A stretch of DNA of 64,000 nt, taken from assembly GCF_019703515.2 (NCBI RefSeq), contig NC_059365.1, forward strand, positions 41,436,501-41,500,500, given 5' to 3'. Below are positions 24,058 through 35,261 of the stretch, in pieces (positions within the stretch are counted from its first letter, which is position 1; each line of letters opens with the position of its first letter). Both the position numbers and the translations under genes were made by a program. The notes under the pieces were generated by a model that saw only the letters and a program-made list of their open reading frames with translations, had not been told where the DNA came from and ran no database searches. Source of the DNA: Myxocyprinus asiaticus (lineage: Eukaryota; Chordata; Actinopteri; Cypriniformes; Catostomidae).

Positions 24058-24880
24058 GCAATGGCTTGTAGTTCCCGCTCTGCTTCATTGGTCCTTCTCT
24101 TTACAGTCCTTACTACTGGCTTGGTTGATTTTAATTTCTGCCTGTAGGTTGGAAGAAGATGAACCAGACAGTGATCAGAGAGTCCCAAAGCTGCTCTAGG
24201 TACAGAGCGATATGCATCCTTTATTGATGTGTAGCAATGATCCAGTATGTTCCTGTCTCTGGTAGGGCATGTAATATGCTGTTTGTATTTGGGCAGTTCA
24301 TGTGTGAGATTTGCTTTGTTAAAATCCCCAAGAATAATAATAACTGAGTCCGGGTATTGTTGTTCCATGTCTGTGATTTGATCAGCCAGCTGTTGCAGCG
24401 CTGCATTCAAACACGTGTTTGGCGCGATATACACACTCACCAGAATAAACGAGGAAAATTCCCGCGGCGAGTAGAAAGGCTTACAGTTAATAAAGAGCGC
24501 TTCCAAATTAGGACAGCACATCCTCTTTAATGTTGTTACATCTGTACACCAACTTTCATTGATGTAAAAGCATGTTCCACCGCCTCTCGTTTTCCCCGTT
24601 AACTCCGCGATGCAATCCGCTCTGAACAGCTGGAAGCCCGGCAGATGTAACGCGCTGTCCGGAATGGCTTCACTCAGCCAGGTTTCTGTGAAGCACAAGG
24701 CAGCAAAGTTTGAAAAGTCCTTGTTTGTGCGGGTGAGGAGATGTAGTCCGTCCGTTTTGTTAGGAAGAGAGCGGAGATTCGCAAGATGAATTCTCGGCAG
24801 CGTTGTTCGAAAGCCCTGCCGACGTAGTTTGACCAGTGCACCGGCTCGTCTTCCTCGCCTGCGTCTCCTGAAAACAAAGC
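23943..24880 (-). pseudogene. LINE APE-type endonuclease domain
   Basis: It would nick target DNA for target-primed reverse transcription. The protein start (SLPNKTDGLHLL) lies in another frame near 24,740-24,770. The main frame runs CFTETWLSE, GGGTCFYIN, LEALFINCKPFY, IILGDFNKANL and ALGLSDHCLVHL. These are the TETW, GDFN and SDH motifs of apurinic-type endonucleases. A frame break joins it to the linker near 24,050. Confidence 0.85.
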
Positions 24881-24943
24881 CGCGCCTCCAACTAAAATGT
24901 CTAGAAAAATTTCTGGATATTCAAAAACCAGGAAAAGAATTCA

Positions 24944-25130
24944 GGATCCAGACACTCATGCTCCATTTCTCGTCTTTGTGAGCGCATGGCTTTGTGTTCA
25001 GTTTCGGTTCTCTTGCCATGTGCTCAAACAAAAGACAAGACCAGACAAGAGCGCATGGCAAGAGAACCGAAACCAAACACGAAGCTTTGCGCTCACAAAG
25101 ACGAGAAATGGAGCATGAGTGTCCGGATCC
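24944..25130. repeat. Large hairpin: 77-bp arms, 33-base loop
   Basis: The arm 24,944-25,020 is the inverted copy of 25,054-25,130. Both arms are exactly 77 bases, start and end at GGATCC on the outside and CATG on the inside, and differ at only a handful of positions by eye. The loop is 25,021-25,053. Transcripts from either strand would fold into a long stem. No terminal target duplication was identified. Confidence 0.9.
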
Positions 25131-25345
25131 CGACTCAGAAACAAGACCGAACCAGCTAATGGTGGCTTCATTGACATGTGCCCAATTGTCTTGTCATTGT
25201 GTTTGTTTGAGCACATGGCCAATGATGGCCTCATTGCCATGTGCTCTTCCTGTCTGTTGTGTTTGGTGTGAGCACATGGTTCTTGTTCAGTTGTTTGCCA
25301 TGTGCTCTCCTGTCTTTCGTCCTTACCTCTCCCCCTTGTTACCTC
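25131..25345. repeat. GAGCACATGGC inverted-repeat cluster
   Basis: Several smaller palindromic pairs follow the large hairpin: GAGCACATGGC at 25,208-25,218 with GCCATGTGCTC at 25,233-25,243, then GAGCACATGG (25,271) with GCCATGTGCTC (25,297). The same GCCATGTGCTC string occurs in the large hairpin's loop junction. The cluster looks like one repeat family. Confidence 0.65.
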
Positions 25346-26510
25346 ATTATTAGTTAATTTGCTTCAACTGCCTTCCTCGTTTTCTTTCATATTTAACCCC
25401 AATGTGTTTTCTTTTTGTCTTGAGCCAGTTTGTTGTGGATGTTCCTGTGAATGTTTCCCTGCCAGGTGTCTGTTTGGTGGTCTCTGTCTGTCCAAGCTCT
25501 GTGTCTCTAGTCCAGCAAGTCTTCCCTTCGCCTGCCCTGGACTGTTAAGTTTTCCCCTATGGGGTAGTTTTGTTTTGTTTATTTTTGCTCACTCACATGT
25601 CACTTCAAAACAGCGTACAGTACAGTATAATTCAAAGTGATCACGGCAGGTAAATGCGCAAAGAAAAATCAATTTGTGGTATTCGAGTAGTGTTTTTCAT
25701 TGTCAGCTAGCAGGTGCAGAATGATTATTCGATTAGTTGTGCACATCCCTAATTATAATAATAATTATATAATAAGTAACAGCAGTGGATTTCTGTTGAA
25801 AATAAAGTGGGATACAAGTCATGGATCCTTTTCACTGACTGTGATGATGCATTTCTAGCCGTGTAAATCTTGCCTAACTTTCTAACTTTTTATATAATAT
25901 TTTTTTATTATTATTATGAGTAAATTTATAACATTATACTTTGTATTATATTACCCTGGAATTAGTTTAAAAAAAACTAGTTACCACAGCTGCAATGAGG
26001 TTTCTAATAGAGCTGCTGAAGGAGTGACAGTAAATTTGGCAGCTTTCTCTCTTCTGACTGTTGATATGTGAAAATGGACCATTCACCAGTTTAAGCATTT
26101 CTGAAATCTGTCTGTGTTATCTGTGTCATTTAGAAAGTTAACTTCAATGCTTCCAGTGTAGATGGCCTCAAACCATAAACGGACACATCCGGTGTTGACG
26201 GGGTTTTGGAAACCACCTTGCAATGCCCTAGTGATCACCCTCAACAACCTACCATGTGGCAGCCAATTATAGGCAAGCCCTCTCACTTTTTCTTCAGAAA
26301 ATGTAAAAAATCTAGTTATGGTTCCACTTCGACTGAAATCTTTTGATTTTACTGGATGTCCTTGTGTATTGTGTTTGGAATGCAACCTTGAACAGCAAAG
26401 ATTTGTGCATCTGTCTGTACCAATGTGAAAATGCATCTGTTCTGTATGTGCTACATGCATTCCTGCTCTCTCAGGTATCATTAAGGTGTCTGCTAGACAT
26501 TAAGTGTGAT
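25346..26510. other. Non-coding interval
   Basis: A pyrimidine-rich first third (25,310-25,560), then AT-rich DNA. Open frames present lack recognisable domains. Confidence 0.4.
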
Positions 26511-26518
26511 ATTTAGGG

Positions 26519-27225
26519 CAGTGGTGTAGTAGTGTCTGAAGAGGTGGGCATGCTGTGCCCGACCCACCACCAAAATTTTTTTTTCTAAAGTTCATACATT
26601 TACATACAGTAAATGAAGTACATATGTAAAATGTGTAAAATATTTTATTTATTTATTTATTTATTTTTTATTAAAAAATAAAACATTGGCTGTTGTAATA
26701 TACAAAATGTATATCAGGGTAAGTTTCTTGCTGGCATGGAGTAGAGTATACTACTAAGAACCATGGTATGGTAACTTGATGTTAAAAATGTATTTAAATG
26801 TATACATCTTATTAATGTTCCTTTCATTAGGCTACTATGAAAATTACTCTAATTAATTAACTAATACATACATAATATGCAATAATCTGTGAAAGTGTAA
26901 TAATGTTTACGTTAACACGTTATCATGTATTACCATATAGCCTATGCAAGAATTAATGGTTATTATTTGTGTACTATAATGTGCTTTTCTATGTATAGTG
27001 AAACTGTTTTCCTACTTAGAAATATAAATTTAAATGATTTGATATCACGAGAAAAAGGCACCACCGACAGCACCACCAAAGACATGCATACACACAAAAA
27101 TAAATTTGAGAGCCTATAATTATGGGACACAGTTGTCCAGCATATGCAAAGAGCATCAAAAACTTGCACGGGTGCAATAACATGCAGCATTTTCACAAAG
27201 TTTAATTGCATAAGTTAAATTTAAA

Positions 27226-27272
<47 letters not shown>

Positions 27273-27842
27273 TGTATATTTAAGCAATATCACATGAGGA
27301 AGAATGCAATATGGCCATTAATGTACTCATTAATGCTGAGTACTGTGTATATGTGTGTGTGTATATAAATATATTTATGTTTAGCAGGGAGATAAATTTA
27401 CAATGCAAATTATGGTTACTCCTGGGATGCTTGTGCATTAGACGCTGGAAATGTCCTGTCCCTTACTGAAACGGAAAAAATATTGGTTAGCAAATATCCA
27501 ATCGCGTCTGAAATGAATGTTCTGATTGATGATCAGCTTAGTCTGACTGTCTGTCTTGCCAGTGCCATTGGTTGCGCTCCCACCTACCGCTGCTCCGTGC
27601 GTGTTCAGAGAGAAGCTCAGTACACTCGGTACAATTTTAAAAATAATAATAAAACCACACAATTCACTCAACTGTCCTGCAGCATCATGTTATTAGATTG
27701 AAAAAGTCCCTGGTCAAAAGACTACTTGTTGTACTAGCGGCCATACATATCTTCACTTATTTTAGGTGGGCATAGGCAAAATCCTAAGAAAGATAGGTGG
27801 GCATACGGTGTATGCCTGCGTATGCCCTTGACTACACTACTG
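26519..27842. mobile_element. Non-autonomous hAT element with perfect 8-bp target duplication
   Basis: The left end CAGTGGTGTAGTAGTG and the right end GACTACACTACTG are inverted (CAGTRGTGTAGT). ATTTAGGG occurs immediately outside both ends (26,511-26,518 and 27,843-27,850). An 8-bp duplication is the hallmark of hAT transposition. GGTGGGCAT strings lie subterminally on both sides. The interior (1.3 kb) is AT-rich with a TG/TA microsatellite at 27,226-27,270 and no transposase. The short frames inside are not recognisable. Confidence 0.9.
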
Positions 27843-27995
27843 ATTTAGGGTTTTTCATTATGAACCTGGAAAGCATATGATTGCACTAGAACAACGTGTT
27901 TGAGTCGGGCCTCTTTTACCACTGATCTCACAGCAGGTCACAGCTGATTGGAATCAAAAGCAGAGCTACATGAAGGGAAAAGTTTACTGCGGTAA

Positions 27996-28001
<6 letters not shown>

Positions 28002-28049
<48 letters not shown>
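28002..28049. repeat. (CA)n microsatellite
   Basis: A CA run of about 48 bp between two hAT elements. The rest of 27,851-28,415 shows no gene. Confidence 0.95.
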
Positions 28050-28050
<1 letters not shown>

Positions 28051-30598
28051 GCTTCTGATCTCAAAATCCATTCCCCTGGCTGGATATGAAATAATACTCT
28101 ATAAATGGTCCTTTTTGGTTTTATTCCAAAATGTACGTATAAAGAATTTTTCACATGCCAGTGTATCCTGCTACGTGAAAAGATATAATATTGGGAGATT
28201 TGCAGGAGGCCCTCTGCAGGATTACTACAGTACAAATATAATATTTGTGAAAAGAAATAGTAATGGATGGTTGTTTTTATTTTATTTTTATTAATTTATT
28301 TTTTGTGGTGAGGGGGGCTTTTACGCCACACTTAGGAGGTTACAGTGATATAGTGTAGTTATAGGGGCAATCATTACAGGGCAAAATATTTCCACTTTTA
28401 CAAATACTTTTGAGACAGCAAGACAGGTGCAAAGCCAATGGACGGGCCTGACAGGCCTAGTCCCGCCCACTATGATGAAGAGGCCCACCCAGTTATTTTA
28501 TTTAATAAAATGTTGTTTCATTGATTGATAATATAATTGCAAACATAATTACAACAGCTTGAATCCTGAAATAAAGAAAATGTGTTTTAAAATTGTATTT
28601 GGATAATGCGTGATGAGTTTGACGTCATCTGTGTCAGCCAATTAGCAAGTTCTCTTGGCTATCTCAGTCATTTCACACCTTTGAGTGTGTGCTCAACCAT
28701 CAGTCAAACTTTTGTGGTAGTGTTAGAAAATCTCCCTTTTGGCCAGCAACGATGTTTCAGCAAAATTTGATAAAAAATTACTTTAAAAACCCCCACATTG
28801 ACACGGATGAGAACCCCTCTATTAGCCCGCTGCAGGTAATGGCAACAGATGATGCAAACATTAACTTAGGAGCTGTTGACACACCTATAGCTTGCTCTGG
28901 GTCTGATGCACCAGCCACCATGGATCAGTTACTCTCAGATTCTGACCCATCAATCAGCATGCAATCTTCAGACAACACCAACCTGTCAGCTGCTGGTCCT
29001 TTACTGGAGTGCCACCTATCAACCCAGCTCATCCCGCCAAAGGATTCTGATCCAGAAAATGTAGGATGTCCATCTTCCTCTGAAAGTGACCGCAGCATCG
29101 CAAGTGTGGCAGTGCTAGGCCTGCCATTAGATCTGTCTAAAATACAAAAAAGGCAACACAACCATGTCTCAAAACATTCCAGTGCAGTGTGATATCTGGC
29201 AAGGTGCGGTGCTTCTCAAAAGATTGCATGATGAATTTAAGTGGATAGAATACAACAGGACTGGGCATGCAATATTTTGCGAGATGTGCAGACACTTTCC
29301 TGGTTGCCAAACTGAGTACTCCTTTGTGAGAAATGGATTCCAGGATCGGAAACATCTTCATCAAGCCTGTCTCCGTCATGCTATTGGCAAGACACACACA
29401 GAGCTGCACTCAGTAAACTTGAATTAAATTGTTGTCCAATTATGACCCGGGCTTCGAGGTTAGACTTAAAGAGCTCCCATGTAATGCAACACTCATGAGC
29501 CCTGACATACAGAATGAACTCCTCGGATGTGCGGTCTCGGTACTACTTGGGAAAATAAAGCAAGAACTACACTTCCCAATAAGAATTTTTTTTTCCATTC
29601 TGGCAGTTGACTATAAAGATAATTAGAATCAGGAACCTGTAGATGTGTGTGTGCGCTACTTTCATGCAGGAGTCATTAAAGAAAGGGTGATTAGTTTCAA
29701 GAACACATCGGATCTGACTGCCACTTGAATATGAGACAGGATACTACAGATGTTGGAGCCACTGGAACTGGACCCTCTTCTGTGTATTGTCTGTGTTTTT
29801 ACGGGCAGCTGTCATGTCTGGGAACCATGGAGGGGTGCATGTAATCCTAAAACGAACATTTCCCAAAAGTATCTACGTTCATTGCTGTACTCAAAGAATA
29901 AATCTGGTTCTTTCAGCATCTGGACACATAAGCACATTTTTCAAGACTTTGAACTCTCTGCATACATTCAATACTGGAGCTCATAGACATGCTATCTACC
30001 TGGAAATTCAGAGAGAGATGCACCCAGATTGACAACACTTGGAGCTAAAGTGCCCCACAGACACCCACTGGAGCTTACCGTATCCCGGAAGTGCTAGCTC
30101 AATGTTCAAAGAAAACAGACCTAATTTGAAGCAGACTCTATTCTGAACCAGGTTCAAACAAAGATGTTTCTGTTCCCTTCTGTCACTCATTCGACGTTGT
30201 GTTGATGTAGTGACACTAGGGGTCACTCTTGGGAGCCCCAAACACCTCTAATCTTTGAGAAAAGGCCAATGAGAATTGGCGAGTGGAATTTGCATGCCAC
30301 TCCCCCAGACATACGGGTATAAAAGGAGCTGGCTCGCAACCACTCATTCAGATTTTTTCTTCGGAGCCGAGCAGTTGTGTGTCAGCGAGCTGAATTCCAC
30401 TGCCGGTCCATTCACCTCAGAAAGAAGCGTATGCTGTTAGATATACGGTGCATTCCAGCGGCTTTCTCTCCTTCTGAACGCTTAATGCAGACTACGCCTT
30501 GGGCGCTTCTGGGTGCTACTAAGAGAGTATATATTTCTGCAAAGAGTATATTTTCCTCTATCAGAGCAACACATTCACGTGAACATCTTTTTAAAGAT

Positions 30599-31000
30599 GC
30601 CTTTCCGTCTTTGTGTGATTCCTGGATGCGGTCATTATCTCTCCGCCTCCGAAGGCCACGGGTGTGGATGGTTTGTGTTCTCATTGCAAGAACATGACCA
30701 TGGCAACGTTGCGGTCGCAGCATTCCTTCCTCTGGGGGAAAGCCACTCCTGCCGCCCCCCACACTGCGCCTTCTACCTATGGGTACAAGGCCGGCCCGGC
30801 TGGCGCTAGAGGTGATTTAGGGATTTCAATGGACGCGGTCTCGCCAGGTAATTCCCCGCGGACCTCCCATTCCCCAGCACGCTCGTCTGCCCCCGTCGAG
30901 TTCCGAGATGAGACCAGCTCACCTCATGGCCAGAATAACATCTCTTTCGGGGCTCGCGAGCAGGATGAGTTCTCGATCGCTGCGTGACTGGGCTTCCACC
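30599..31000 (+). pseudogene. DIRS gag N-terminal fragment
   Basis: It starts MPFRLCVIPGCGHYLSASEG as in the first copy. It has a small deletion and frameshift near 30,660 and continues in other frames to about 31,000. The remainder of gag and the reverse transcriptase are deleted. Confidence 0.75.
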
Positions 31001-31118
31001 TTCGGGTCTGCCCGTCCAGTAAGAGGCCGATGCAGAGCTGACCACATGCTTGCCTGGGTCGCCGGGAGTGTAAGGTTGGACTGGAACCCTCCACCCTCCC
31101 CTGAGCCCTCGTGGCTAG

Positions 31119-31645
31119 ATGACTGGTTCCTGGGTTCAGGGTGCCACTCACACTGTGGTTGCGGTGCATCTCTGCCCGCCAAATGCCGCCACCTGGCGGG
31201 ATCATGGACCATGGCTATGTTGGCACATCAACTGCCTCGAGTTGCTGGCTGTACTGCTCACCCTGTGGAGGCTATTGCTGTTGATCCAGGGCAAGCATGT
31301 GTTGGTCCGGTCGGACAACACAGCAACAGTAGCATATATAAATCGCCAAGGCGGTTTACGCTCTCGTTGCATGTCGCAACTCGCCCGCCATCTCCTCCTC
31401 TGGAGTCTGCTGCGGCTGAGGTCACTCACATCCCGGGCAGCCTCAATGCCACAGCGGATGCGCTGTTGTGGCAGGCGACGCTCAGTGCAGAGTGGAGACT
31501 CCACCCCCAGGTGGTCCAGCTGATTTGGAGTCGATTCGGCAAAGCACAGGTAGACCTGTTCACTTCCCGGGAATCCTCCCACTGCCCGTTCTGGTATTCC
31601 CTGACGGGAGCCCCCCTCAGGACAGATGTGCTGACACACAGCTAG
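31119..31645 (+). pseudogene. DIRS RNase H domain, frameshifted
   Basis: HINCLELLAVLLTLWRLL, VLVRSDNTATVAYINRQGGL and SQLARHLLLWSLLRLRSL are the DIRS RNase H motifs (the Glu of CLEL, the Asp of SDNT). The frame shifts near 31,420. The other frame continues HIPGSLNATADALLW and then HPQVVQLIWSRFGKAQVDLF, the linker towards the recombinase. The domain removes the RNA strand during reverse transcription. This copy cannot do so because the frame is broken. Confidence 0.8.
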
Positions 31646-31921
31646 CCCCAGGGGCTGCGCAAATACGCGTTCCCCCCAGTGAGCCTAACTGCACAGACCC
31701 TGTGCAAGATCAGGGAGGATGAGGAACAAGTTACCCTCGTGGCCCCATACTGGCCCACCCAGACTTGGTTCTCGGACCTCACGCTCCTCACAACAGCACC
31801 TCCCTGGCAGATTCCCCTGAGGAAGGACCTCCTCTCTCAGGGACGGGACACCATCTGGCACCCGCGCGCAGACCTCTGGAACCTCCACATCTGGCCCTTG
31901 GATGGGACGCGGAAGACCTAA

Positions 31922-32863
31922 GTGCCACCAGCAGTGGTAGACACAATCACTCAGAAAAGGGCTCCCTCTACGAGGCAGCTTTATGCCCTGAAGTGGCATT
32001 TGTTCACGAGTTGGTGTTTTTCCCGATGTGAAGTCCCCCAGAGATGCACAGTCGAGTCAGTGCTTTCCTTCCTGCAGGAGAGGCTGGAGCAGTGGCTGTC
32101 CCCCTCCACCGTGAAGGTGTATGTGGCCACCATAGTAGCACACCACGATGCAGTGGATGGTAAGTCCTTGGGGAAGCATGACCTGATCATCAAGTTCCTG
32201 AGAGGCGCCTGGAGGCTGAATCCTCATAGGCCACACCTCTTTCCCTCATGGGATCTCTCCATGGTCCTCCTGGGCTTTCAGAGAGCCCCATTTGAGCCGC
32301 TAGAGTCAGTCGAGCTGAAAGCCCTCTCTTTGAAGATGGCCCTCCTGATTGCACTCACCTCCATCAAGAGGGTTGGGGACCTGCAGGCATTCTCTGTCAG
32401 CGATACCTGCCTGGAGTTGGGTCCCGTAGACTCTCACATGATCCCGAGACCCTGGCCGGGCTATGTGCCCAAGGTTCCCACAACCCCCTTCAGGAATCAG
32501 GTGGTGAGACTGCAAGCGCTGCCCCAGCAGGAGGCAGACTCAGCCCTGTCATTGCTGTGTCCGGTGCATGCTTTGTGCATCTACTTGTATCGCACGTGGA
32601 GCTTTAGACACTCTGAGCAGCTCTTTGTCTGTTTCAGCGGACAGCAGAAAGGGAACGCTGTCTCCAAACAGAGGCTTGCCCACTGGATCGTGGATGCCAT
32701 CTCTACAAGGAGTGTGGCATCCTCATGGGCACTGGCCAATGGCACCTCTCTAGCAGACATCTGCAGAGCAGTGGGCTGGGCAACACCCAATACCTTTGCA
32801 AAATGTTACAATCTCTGGGTTGAACCGGTTTCGTCCCGTGATTTGTCATGTACGAACAGGTAA
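31922..32863 (+). pseudogene. DIRS tyrosine recombinase, open frame but HxxR box deleted
   Basis: A 313-residue open frame starting MPPAVVDTITQKRAPSTRQL. It has a SAM-like core-binding domain (to about residue 105) and a catalytic domain. The first catalytic Arg is present (TSIKRVGDLQAFSV), and the Tyr probably lies in KCYNLWVEP. Between VDAI and STRSVASSW the usual segment including the His of HSTR is missing, an in-frame deletion, so the enzyme should be inactive despite the open frame. The ATG start is arbitrary, since the native protein would be joined to upstream sequence. Confidence 0.8.
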
Positions 32864-34073
32864 GTTTGGTAATACAGAACAGCTGGCCGGGTGTATTGCT
32901 TGCGTATAGCACCTTTCCCCTCCGTGAGGTGAAGATGTGCGCTTCTTCTCCCATGCGAGTTCACGGACCGTGAACCCGGATGTCCTTCCTCCCTAGCCCT
33001 GTGTCTCATGAATTCGGTGGAGGAATTCGCAGCCTGACCCACTACGGGTACTAATATGCCCTGTATTGGGGTAGGTGCTCCACAGGTGCCGGTTACTCCG
33101 GTAACACCCTGTGATGTATTTTCTGCAGTACAGTCTCCATGTCGGCAGACCCACGTCTCCCTTGGACAAAGCTCTCTCTGCCCCCGGTCGCTGTGTTTGT
33201 AGAGCTCCTCCCCTTCAAGGCAGGACCTACCACCGTGGCTCTTCCATGTGCGGCTGGTAAGCCCACGTGACGTATTGCCACATGTGGCATGCAAATTCCA
33301 TTCGCCAATTCTCATTGGCCTTTTCTCAAAGATTAGAGGTGTTTGGGGCTCTCAAGAGCGACCCCTAGTGTCACTACATCGACACAACATCTCGTTCCCT
33401 CCATCAGGGAACGGAGGTTACAACAGTAATTGAGACGTTTTTGCTGGTGACATTTGAAAAGTTTTTTGAAACTACTAAATTTGCAACCAGGGGTTTGCAG
33501 AGCTCCATGCCCTCGGTCATAGACTCAATCAGTTTAATTGAAAATCTAAAATTGAACTTGGTTCAATTCAGGGGCAATTTGGAGGGAGATTTTGACAAAG
33601 TGCTGAAGTTAACTGAAGAGCTGATGACCAAAACATTTCAGAGTGGGACGTCACATCATTGCGAAAACGAAAGCTGCCTCAAATTTTTTCTGATTCTGTG
33701 GTCACTTGCGCACTGGGGAAGACTGGAAGTGTTAAAAGTGACATGGATTTCAGACAGATCTGGAACATCGTTTTGGATGCAGAAATTTCAGAGATGAACA
33801 ATCGATTCTAAGAGGACACATACAGCATCATGAAAACATCAGCTGCCTCCCTGCCAGGATCCAACATATTTGGCTTCAGAGAACTATTGGAACTTGTTTC
33901 AATTAAAACAAAGAACAGAAAATTTAACTGGCCTGGTTATTGAATCCGCTACACTTGCAGTTGGATATAAGGAATGTGTAGGCTAGTGATGCACCCTGAA
34001 TGAATGTTGTGCCCACTCACTTTTGCTAAGGCCCAGCCAAAAATGTAATTCTGTCTATGCCACTGCAGCAAGA

Positions 34074-35261
34074 TGCTTTTTGATAACAAATGCAAGATAA
34101 TGGTTATTCAAAATAACCACTTATTTTGAATTTCGATAATAAGAAGGAGGACCACTGTAGCCCACTGGAGGCGCCCACCCTTATCGCTCCATCTCCCCTG
34201 GAGGTCTCCTACTCCTCCAGCTCCCCCCTTGTTTACCCTGCCAGTATACCCCTGGTCTGTCCTGCTGGCTCCCCCTAGGTCCACACACTGCCTTTCTGTT
34301 TCTCCAGCTTTCCCCTGTTTTACCTTGCTGTAATCCTCCTGTCCTGTTACACCTTTTGGCCTACACCCTACCCTCCTGCTCTTCCAGCCCCTGGTTTATC
34401 CTACTGGTCCTGCCCTGGTCTAGTCCGCCAGCCTCACCCCATTGGTATTGTTTATCTTTTTCTTTGACACTATCCTCCTCCCTTCTGTTTTGGTTTGTCT
34501 GCGTTGTTGGTCTTGTTGGGAAGCCTGGACATGGTAGTGTCAGGATGCTGACACTCTTGAGCTTTCTTTTAGTGTCGGGATCCTGTCACCTGTTCCTAGT
34601 GTTTTTGATTTGGTCTTGTGTTTTCTCCCTATATGCTCTATCTCTCGTGTACTGATCCAACCCCCTCATTTGCCTTTTTATTAGTTTATTTGCTACACAT
34701 GCCTTCCTCGCTTGCCTCCTGATTTCTCCCTCTTTATATTTCTCTTGTGTGACTCTTTCCTATGCTGGATTCTTCCTCTTGTTTCCCTCCTAGTCTGTTC
34801 TGTTTTCCTGTCAGTCTAGTTTTTACTAGTTTTCTCTATTTATTAGTATTTTGGTCTGTTTTTGTTTTCTCATTCTGTTTTGCTCTCTCATTGGTGGTTT
34901 TGATTTCCTGTTTTGTTGGTTTTAGTCTGGGGATTTTTGTTTTATTTTTTGCCCATTTTTGTATATCTTTTCCTTTTATCAAAGGTCCATTTCAAGAGTT
35001 TTGTCTGTCTGCATTTGGGTTCTCCTCACAATTCCTGACAAATATATGCATGCAATATTTGCTTGTAATACAAACACATTACCAAAAATATCTTCTGGTC
35101 TTCAGATATCATTAGAATTCAACAGAGTATTCTTTGTTTTGATAGCTTTATAAGCTGGTGTAAATCATGAATCAAGTGAACTAGGCATATTCAAATCCCA
35201 AGCAAAGACCCTAATAATAACAATAATAATAAACAAACAAACAAACAAAAAAAAAACAACA
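34074..35261. other. Pyrimidine-rich non-coding interval
   Basis: 34,180-34,520 is a C/T-rich stretch with repeated CCTGCTGG/CTGGTCTG-like strings, and 34,600-35,000 is T-rich. Open frames here are low-complexity (Leu/Ser/Phe) and not credible genes. A short CAAA/A-rich tract ends at about 35,258. Confidence 0.5.

Larger units (their letters stand above)
21786..24896 (-). mobile_element. LINE (Rex1/L2-type non-LTR retrotransposon), minus strand
   Basis: About 3.1 kb read from 24,896 down to 21,786. It contains the whole ORF2 region: endonuclease, linker, reverse transcriptase and C-terminal region, all frameshifted. The 3' UTR ends in TTGGCAATAAAGC followed by GATTCT repeats, the kind of short 3' tail used by this group. 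The 5' UTR and ORF1 are not seen, so the copy is 5'-truncated. The family matches the tail fragment at 48,058-48,633. Confidence 0.85.
30165..33425 (+). mobile_element. DIRS-type retrotransposon with both inverted terminal repeats
   Basis: The left terminal repeat (about 30,165-30,335) and the inverted right one (about 33,268-33,425) share GATGTAGTGACACTAGGGG and a long stretch around TTTGAGAAAAGGCCAATGAG. Opposed terminal repeats and lack of a target duplication are normal for DIRS. Contents: TATA box, gag start, large deletion, RNase H, linker, nearly complete tyrosine recombinase, and a 3' region with the complementary repeat (33,380-33,420). About 3.3 kb remain where intact elements are larger. 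It sits inside the hAT pseudogene, so it is the younger of the two. Confidence 0.9.
28752..33960 (+). pseudogene. hAT transposase (TTF zinc finger, DUF4371-like), broken
   Basis: It begins at the ATG of MFQQNLIKNYFKN with an acidic, Ser-rich N-terminus (to about 29,160). After a frameshift comes a TTF-type zinc finger (HAIFCEMCRHFPGC, about 29,265-29,310). Then the DUF4371/RNase-H-like core: SPDIQNELLGCAVSVLLGKI (29,498-29,557), FFSILAVDYKDN, VMSGNHGGVHVILKR (29,811-29,855) and YVHCCTQRINLVLSASG (29,873-29,923). The DIRS element interrupts after about 30,150. Beyond it the C-terminal part continues (TFEKFFETTKFATRGLQS, about 33,450) to about 33,960. Stops and shifts are frequent. It resembles ZMYM1-like proteins, which are themselves hAT-derived. 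Confidence 0.8.
28424..34065 (+). mobile_element. hAT transposon with ZMYM1-like transposase, interrupted by a DIRS element
   Basis: CAGCAAGA occurs directly outside both ends (28,416-28,423 and 34,066-34,073), an exact 8-bp target duplication. The left end CAGGTGCAAAG and the inverted right end CAGTGGCATAG match at 8 of 11 positions. Inside, transposase fragments run in order from 28,752 to about 30,110 and resume at about 33,427 after the DIRS insertion. Without the insert the element is about 2.4 kb, a plausible autonomous hAT size. Confidence 0.85.

Noticed and set aside
34356..35153. Leu/Ser/Phe-rich frames as membrane proteins
   Set aside because: They translate a pyrimidine-rich, T-rich tract. 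Hydrophobicity is a by-product of composition and no domain is recognisable.
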